Part shown: piece after piece, positions 7,430-12,236 of the stretch | Position numbering within the stretch: position 1 is the stretch's first letter | How the letters are laid out: each line of letters starts with the position of its first letter | Assembly (NCBI GenBank): GCA_017958245.1 | Contig: JAGDDC010000303.1 | Location: 1-12,236 of the forward strand | DNA from: Lachnospiraceae bacterium | GTDB taxonomy: Bacteria; Bacillota_A; Clostridia; Lachnospirales; Lachnospiraceae | Direction: 5' to 3' | Length of the DNA: 12,236 nt | The notes under the pieces: generated by a model | Databases searched by the model: none | Told to the model about the DNA's origin: nothing | Seen by the model: only the letters and a program-made list of their open reading frames with translations | Translations under genes and position numbers: made by a program

Positions 7430-8701
7430 TTGAGAGAAGATTTTGTTATAAAGGGCGATATATGCTTTTCACTCTCCGCAAATGAGCTGATCACCCGCGA
7501 GGACTCCTTCCTCGTATGCACAGACGGGAAGGTTGCGGGCATTTTTGACAAGCTTCCGGAGCGTTTCGAGAATCTTAAGCTCTACGACTATTCCGGGAAG
7601 CTTGTGATACCGGGCATGTCAGACCTGCACGTGCACGCGTCGCAGTATGCCTACAGGGGCCTTGGGATGGACCTTGAGCTGCTCGACTGGCTCAACACGA
7701 TCACGTTCCCGCACGAGGCGAGATACGAGGACGTCGACTTTGCAAAGAAGGCCTACGGGATTTTCGTGGATGACATGCTAAAGAGCGAGACCACGAGAGC
7801 CTGCATCTTTGCGACGGTCCACGTTCCCGCGACCATAGCGCTCATGGATCTGTTCGAAAAGACAGGTCTCAAGACTTACGTCGGCAAGGTGAACATGGAC
7901 AGGAACTGCGCCGACTGCCTGAGAGAGACTTCTGCGGGATCGGCGGAGGACACAAGGCAGTGGATAGAAGCAGTAAACGGCAGATATGAGAACGTGCGCC
8001 CGATCATCACTCCGAGGTTCATACCCTCGTGCACCGACGGGCTCATGAGAGAGCTCTCGGACATCAGGGCGAGATACGACCTCCCGGTTCAGTCACATCT
8101 GTCCGAGAACCTGAGCGAGATAGAGTGGGTCAGGGAGCTCTGCCCCTGGTCGGAGAGCTATCCGGATGCCTACTTGAAGTTCGGGATGCTCGGCGGCGAT
8201 ACAAGGACGGTCATGGCGCACTGTGTGCACGTGAACGACGAAGAGACGGATCTCCTCGCGGAGAGGGGAGTGTACGTGGCCCACAGCCCGCAGTCAAACG
8301 AGAACCTGCGCTCGGGCGTGGCACCCATAAAGAAGATGTTAAAGCGAGGCGTAAAGGTCGGGCTTGCGACCGACGTTGCGGGCGGGAGCAGTCTTTCCAT
8401 GTTCCGCGCGGTGACGGACGCCATTCAGTGTTCGAAACTCCGCTGGAGGCTCTCGGACGACTCTTTCCCTGCGCTCTCCATGGATGAGGCCTTCTTCCTC
8501 GCCACAAAGGGCAGCGGAGAGTTCTTCGGCAAGGTCGGAAGCTTTGAGGAGGGCTATGAGTTCGACGCGGTGGTACTTGACGACTCGATGTTAAAGACGG
8601 TCATCGACTTAAGCCTCAGACAGAGGCTTGAGAGGGTTCTGTATCTGTCAAACGGCCGCGGCATAGAGGCGAAGTTTGTGAGCGGGACGAAGGTTTTGTA
8701 G
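7430..8701 (+). CDS. guaD: Guanine deaminase (amidohydrolase superfamily)
   Basis: This enzyme hydrolyses guanine to xanthine and ammonia (EC 3.5.4.3) in the cytoplasm, for purine salvage or use of guanine as a nitrogen source. The 423-residue sequence is collinear with the human-type guanine deaminases, sharing blocks such as HASQY, WL...TFP, VGKV.MD, TPRF, QSH.SEN, MAH and TDVAGG. Metal and catalytic residues appear intact: H67 and H69 in LHVHASQ, H223 and E226 in QSHLSEN, H264 in MAHC and D315 in ATDVAGG; R196 in TPRF matches the substrate-binding Arg. The start is TTG at 7430, preceded by GGGGG (7418-7422) at a 7-nt spacing. The next in-frame Met is residue 63, inside the conserved metal-binding region, so a non-ATG start is required. 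Length is near the family norm. The MFS-debranching gene starts 46 bp downstream on the same strand, probably in one operon. Confidence 0.93.
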   Translation: MREDFVIKGDICFSLSANELITREDSFLVCTDGKVAGIFDKLPERFENLKLYDYSGKLVIPGMSDLHVHASQYAYRGLGMDLELLDWLNTITFPHEARYEDVDFAKKAYGIFVDDMLKSETTRACIFATVHVPATIALMDLFEKTGLKTYVGKVNMDRNCADCLRETSAGSAEDTRQWIEAVNGRYENVRPIITPRFIPSCTDGLMRELSDIRARYDLPVQSHLSENLSEIEWVRELCPWSESYPDAYLKFGMLGGDTRTVMAHCVHVNDEETDLLAERGVYVAHSPQSNENLRSGVAPIKKMLKRGVKVGLATDVAGGSSLSMFRAVTDAIQCSKLRWRLSDDSFPALSMDEAFFLATKGSGEFFGKVGSFEEGYEFDAVVLDDSMLKTVIDLSLRQRLERVLYLSNGRGIEAKFVSGTKVL

Positions 8702-8747
8702 TTTCGTAAGTCAGCGGTCTCTTCGGAGCGAAAGGAAAGCAAAGCAC

Positions 8748-11700
8748 ATGGGAAAAGACTCTAAAAAGAGGACTCTTGGCTATTCGTTCATACAGGGAAC
8801 GTACTGGAGCGCGTACGCAGCCGGTTATAGCTACGCGTCGGTGTTCCTTCTCTCGAGAGGCTTCACGAGCACGCAGATCGGGCTCGTCCTGGCGCTTGGC
8901 AACCTGTTCGCACTCGTCCTTCAGCCCGTGGCGGCATCATTTCTCGACAAGACAAAAAAGGTGACGGTGCGGCAGTTCCTTCTGGCGCTTGCTGTCCTGG
9001 CGCTCTCATTTGCGCTTAGTGTCATCTTCATATCCAAGGGGCTGCTCCTCATAGCGACGGTCTTCATGCTGATGGTGCTGTCGCTCATACTCATGCAGTC
9101 GCTCATCAGCGCGCTGTACTTCAGGTACGAGGCCATGGGCTACAGGCTGAACTTCGGGCTCGGCAGGGGCATAGGCTCCTTCTCATACGCGGTCATGTCG
9201 ACAGCCATGGGCTTTGTCGCAGACAGCTGGGGAGAGGTCTTCATACCGGTAGTGACTGCCACTCTCATAACCTGCTTCGGACTGTCGGTCTACTTCTTCA
9301 AGGCGGACATGAAGGCGGCACAGAGCTTTGGAGGCGCGCCGCGTAAAGCTGAGGGGGAGGACGGTCCGGGGGCGGAGACCGCAGGTCAGGGCTCTGATCC
9401 GGATGATGCAAAGCCTGCATCATTTGCCGGTATGTTCAGGCGCTATCCTTCGTTTATGCTGTTTGTGTTCGGCTTCATATTCGTGATCTTCGAGCACTCA
9501 TCCCTGAACAATTTCTTCATCAAGGTCATAGAGAACGTCGGCGGAAGCAGCAGCGAGCTCGGTATATGCATAGCGATCGCCGCAGCGCTCGAGCTTCCGG
9601 TCATGGCTGTGTACGGCAGGCTGTCGAAGCGGATCAATCACGGCAAGATACTGATCTTCTCGGCATTTGCCTTCATAGTCAAGGCGACGCTCACCTTCTT
9701 TGCCGCGAGCGTAGGGCAGATGTTCCTCTGCCAGCTGCTCCAGGTGTTCGGCTACGCCATGTATTCGCCCGCGGCCACTTACTTTGCAAATGAGTGCATG
9801 CGCCCGTGCGACAAGGTGAAGGGCCAGGCCTACATGCTGATATCGACCATCACCGGCGGCATCATAGCGAGTGCTGTGAGCGGTTTGATCATAGACAACT
9901 TCGGCGTGAAGACCATGCTGATCACGGGCATAGTTTCCGCTTCCGTGGGCTTTGTCATAGTCTTCTTCGCACTGTTTAAGGTGGCAGGACGCAGAAAACT
10001 GTACGAAAGAAAGAACAAAGATATGGTTTCAGACAGATATAACAGTCCCTCGGCGTGTTTTTTTGGCGAAAGCCGGATCGGAGAGCGTATGGTACAGGAC
10101 GGTTACAGAGTAGGCAGAGTAGGACTTCAGTTTGACAACGGGATCGAGAGAGAGTGGCTTCTCACAAACGGGATAGGCGGGTTTGCGAGCATGTCGGTCA
10201 TCGGCGCGCAGACAAGGCTTCAGAGCTCTTATCTCACGGCTTCTTTCTCGCCTCCGGTCGACCGCTACGTCATCCTTTCAAACGTGCGAGAGACGCTCGT
10301 GATAGACGGCAAGGGCGTGAACCTGACGGCGCAGAGCTATCTGGGCTACAGGAAGGAGGGCAACGTCTATCTCAACTCTTTCGAGTACGACATACTCCCG
10401 ACCTACTTCTACCATGTGGACGATTTCAGGTTCAAGAAGACCGTGGGGCTCGTGTACGGCGAGAACACCTCATTTGTCTACTATGACATAACGGCCGGCG
10501 AGAAGGGCGGAAGCTTCATCATCATGCCCTGCTTTAACTACAGGCCCATCCACACGCTCTCGAAGAGGAGCGACTTAAGGTTTGGGACCATGCACGGGGA
10601 GCAGGACAACACCGTGATCATCACACCCGAGTACCTGATCAACGAGGAGAGGCACATAGTGTGCACGGTCTCGTCGGGCAGGATCGAGGAGAGGAAGGAC
10701 AAGAAGGCCCTCTCGGGCGGGAAGCTCGATACCGTGGAGGAGGGTACGCTCTACGATACGGACGTGAAGAACGGACTCGGCGGTCTGGACAGCCATTATA
10801 TACCTTACGACATGGTCGTGGAGCTCGGGCCGTTTGAAAAGAAGAACATAACACTCATAACGACAGTCTTCCAGGGCGATGTCTACGACGCGGCGTCCTC
10901 AGTCAAGAAGTACTACTCGTACGGGGACACGGTCGGACAGATCCTCGTGGATTCTTATATCAAGCGCGTTCACGCTTACATGGACAAGATGCCCAAGGGG
11001 GACACATTTGCAAGGAGACTCGCATGGGCTGCGGACAGCTTCATATCGGACAGGAAGTCGACAGGGCTCAAGACCGTGCTCGCAGGCTTCCCGCACTTCG
11101 CGGACAGGGGCAGGGACTCCATGATAGCGCTCACAGGGCTCACTCTGTGCACCGGGAGGTTTGAGGACTGCAGGGAGATCATGAAATCGTTCGTTGCCTA
11201 TCTGCGCGACGGGCTGATACCGAACTTCTTCCCGGACACGAGTGCGAGCAAGCCTCTGTACAACACGATGGATGCGTCGCTGTGGCTGTTCTACGCTGCG
11301 GAGAAGTACATGGAGTACACGGGCGACGAGAGCTTCATAAAGGACGAGATATTCCCCGTGCTAAAGGACGTCGTTGACGATTACATGATGGGCACGGAAT
11401 ACACCATATACATGGATGATGACGGTCTGATAACGGGCGGCAGCGAGTTCGACCAGATAACATGGATGGATGCCCTAAGCAATGAGAAGATCGTGACCCC
11501 GCGCCACGGCAAGCCCGTAGAGATCAACGCCCTGTGGTACAACGCGCTTGTCACGCTGCTTGAGATGTGCAGGCGCTTTGAGCCCGAGAACATGATCAGG
11601 ATCGGAGTGCTCGAGGAGATATCTGAGAGGGTGAAGGGGTCATTTGTCAGGGAGTTCTGGAACGAGGAGAAGAAGTGCCTCTACGACGTGGTCCGTCCGA

Positions 11701-12191
11701 AGGACAAGGACGATTCGGTGAGACCGAACCAGATATACGCCGTCTCGCTCCCGCACACCATGCTCGACCGCGAAAAGGAGCTCGCTCTCGTGAGGCGCGC
11801 ATACGCCGAGCTTTACACGCCGCTAGGCATCAGGAGTCTCTCGAACAAGGACTCGAGGTTCGAGGGCGAGTACATAGGGAGACAGAAGGACAGGTCCAGG
11901 GCCTACCACATGGGAACGGCGTGGGCCTACATCTCGGGCGCTTTCATCACTGCTTTCTGCAAGGTGCACGATTACGACGAAGTCTCCGTAAATGAGGCCA
12001 TGGAGATGATAGCATACTTCAACGACCACCTGTCTGAGGGGTGCTTAAACGGGATCGCGGAAGTCTTCGACGGCGAAGTCCCGACTCTCGGAAGAGGGTG
12101 CTTCACGCAGGCATGGAGTATCGGCGAGATCTTGAGAGCCTACATCGAGGTCAAGATCAACTTCTTCATGAAGATCGTGGAAGAGAATTGA
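8748..12191 (+). CDS. MFS transporter fused to glycogen debranching enzyme (GDE_N + GDE_C)
   Basis: One open frame of 1147 codons encodes two normally separate proteins. Residues about 12-413 form a 12-TM major facilitator (MFS_1-like/nucleoside-symporter look), with an acidic Gly/Ala/Asp-rich cytoplasmic loop between TM6 and TM7 (about 186-225). Residues about 450-1147 match bacterial/archaeal debranching enzymes: GDE_N from EREWLLTNGIGG (467-478), then the GH133 amylo-alpha-1,6-glucosidase domain with GFPHFADRGRD (780-790), TWMDA (905-909), PRHGKPVEINALWYNA (918-933), AYHMGTAW (1052-1059) and AEVFDG (1104-1109). The enzyme would cut alpha-1,6 branches of glycogen-like glucans. An MFS C-terminus is cytoplasmic, so the fused enzyme would face its substrate. 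ATG 8748 has AAAGGA (8731-8736) 11 nt upstream. The joint (415-448) includes a T7 run and an internal start signal, so two proteins may be made. The transported substrate is unknown. Confidence 0.88.
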   Translation: MGKDSKKRTLGYSFIQGTYWSAYAAGYSYASVFLLSRGFTSTQIGLVLALGNLFALVLQPVAASFLDKTKKVTVRQFLLALAVLALSFALSVIFISKGLLLIATVFMLMVLSLILMQSLISALYFRYEAMGYRLNFGLGRGIGSFSYAVMSTAMGFVADSWGEVFIPVVTATLITCFGLSVYFFKADMKAAQSFGGAPRKAEGEDGPGAETAGQGSDPDDAKPASFAGMFRRYPSFMLFVFGFIFVIFEHSSLNNFFIKVIENVGGSSSELGICIAIAAALELPVMAVYGRLSKRINHGKILIFSAFAFIVKATLTFFAASVGQMFLCQLLQVFGYAMYSPAATYFANECMRPCDKVKGQAYMLISTITGGIIASAVSGLIIDNFGVKTMLITGIVSASVGFVIVFFALFKVAGRRKLYERKNKDMVSDRYNSPSACFFGESRIGERMVQDGYRVGRVGLQFDNGIEREWLLTNGIGGFASMSVIGAQTRLQSSYLTASFSPPVDRYVILSNVRETLVIDGKGVNLTAQSYLGYRKEGNVYLNSFEYDILPTYFYHVDDFRFKKTVGLVYGENTSFVYYDITAGEKGGSFIIMPCFNYRPIHTLSKRSDLRFGTMHGEQDNTVIITPEYLINEERHIVCTVSSGRIEERKDKKALSGGKLDTVEEGTLYDTDVKNGLGGLDSHYIPYDMVVELGPFEKKNITLITTVFQGDVYDAASSVKKYYSYGDTVGQILVDSYIKRVHAYMDKMPKGDTFARRLAWAADSFISDRKSTGLKTVLAGFPHFADRGRDSMIALTGLTLCTGRFEDCREIMKSFVAYLRDGLIPNFFPDTSASKPLYNTMDASLWLFYAAEKYMEYTGDESFIKDEIFPVLKDVVDDYMMGTEYTIYMDDDGLITGGSEFDQITWMDALSNEKIVTPRHGKPVEINALWYNALVTLLEMCRRFEPENMIRIGVLEEISERVKGSFVREFWNEEKKCLYDVVRPKDKDDSVRPNQIYAVSLPHTMLDREKELALVRRAYAELYTPLGIRSLSNKDSRFEGEYIGRQKDRSRAYHMGTAWAYISGAFITAFCKVHDYDEVSVNEAMEMIAYFNDHLSEGCLNGIAEVFDGEVPTLGRGCFTQAWSIGEILRAYIEVKINFFMKIVEEN
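10058..10135 (+). other. Fusion junction: T7 slippery heptamer, internal RBS/ATG, alternative-frame stops
   Basis: Seven T (10058-10064) lie as T-TTT-TTT in the zero frame (codons TGT TTT TTT GGC), the X_XXY_YYZ phase of -1 slippery sites. After a -1 shift the frame meets TGA at 10133-10135; after a +1 shift it meets TAG at 10111-10113. Either gives an MFS-only protein of about 455-462 residues. GGAG (10080-10083) sits 5 nt before the in-frame ATG 10089-10091 (residue 448), just ahead of the debranching domain. The sequence shows these signals; whether they act is inference. Confidence 0.5.
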
Positions 12192-12236
12192 AGCACTTAA
12201 AAAAAGTTTTTAAACCGACAAATTTTTTTGCAAATA
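12192..12236. other. AT-rich 3' flank after the fusion gene
   Basis: This 45-bp tail has a weak A/T-only dyad, TTAAAAA/TTTTTAA (12197-12203 and 12207-12213), and a T7 run at 12223-12229. There is no GC-rich stem, so a terminator cannot be called with confidence. The stretch may equally be the start of the next gene's upstream region. Confidence 0.3.

Noticed and set aside
7273..7551. Minus-strand ORF of 92 codons covering most of the divergent promoter region
   Set aside because: No Shine-Dalgarno precedes its ATG, it is antisense to the start of guanine deaminase, and it runs through the predicted promoters; no recognisable protein features.
8029..8487. Plus-strand ORF of 152 codons and several minus-strand ORFs inside guanine deaminase
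   Set aside because: All lie fully within the conserved guanine deaminase frame and have no domain signal; they are typical shadows in moderately GC-rich coding DNA.
8719..8728. CTC-TTCG-GAG mini-hairpin in the gap between guanine deaminase and the fusion gene
   Set aside because: The stem is only 3 bp and no U-tract follows, so it is unlikely to end transcription between the two genes.

Overview
The window looks like a chromosomal segment from an anaerobic Firmicute, most likely class Clostridia and perhaps Lachnospiraceae. The reasons are strong AGGAGG-type ribosome binding sites, sigma-A-like promoters, frequent AGG and ATA codons, and gene families common in that group: an SNF2 helicase with an SNF2-associated domain, a two-module FtsX-type exporter with a LolD/MacB-like ATPase, a zinc-ribbon/DUF2007-like membrane protein, and a GDE_N/GDE_C debranching enzyme. 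The DNA is moderately GC-rich by eye, with AT-rich intergenic stretches. This placement is inference. I see no tRNA, rRNA, CRISPR array, insertion sequence or phage gene.

Layout. (1) Positions 1-2291, plus strand: an SNF2-family helicase whose N-terminus lies outside the window. (2) Positions 2318-7217, minus strand: a likely three-gene operon. In transcription order it encodes a zinc-ribbon two-TM protein of unknown role (7217-6180), an eight-TM FtsX-type permease (6127-3011) and its ABC ATPase (2995-2318). It converges on the helicase gene, with a perfect 10-bp inverted repeat at the junction. (3) Positions 7218-7429: a divergent promoter region of about 210 bp with a good minus-strand promoter and a weaker extended -10 promoter for the plus strand. 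(4) Positions 7430-12191, plus strand: guanine deaminase with a TTG start, then after 46 bp one 1147-codon frame that joins a 12-TM MFS transporter to a glycogen-debranching (amylo-alpha-1,6-glucosidase) enzyme.

How the genes may work together. The minus-strand genes form one export or envelope ABC system with an extra cytosolic/membrane accessory protein. The plus-strand pair joins purine salvage (guanine to xanthine) to a transporter that could carry a nucleobase, nucleoside or sugar, and this transporter is fused to an enzyme of alpha-glucan breakdown.

The most unusual point is this transporter-debranching enzyme fusion. At its junction sits a run of seven T in the exact phase of a -1 slippery heptamer, followed by an internal Shine-Dalgarno/ATG. 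Both other frames meet a stop within about 70 bases of the run. The locus could therefore be a true fusion, a two-protein locus joined or split by slippage, or two overlapping genes fused by an indel.
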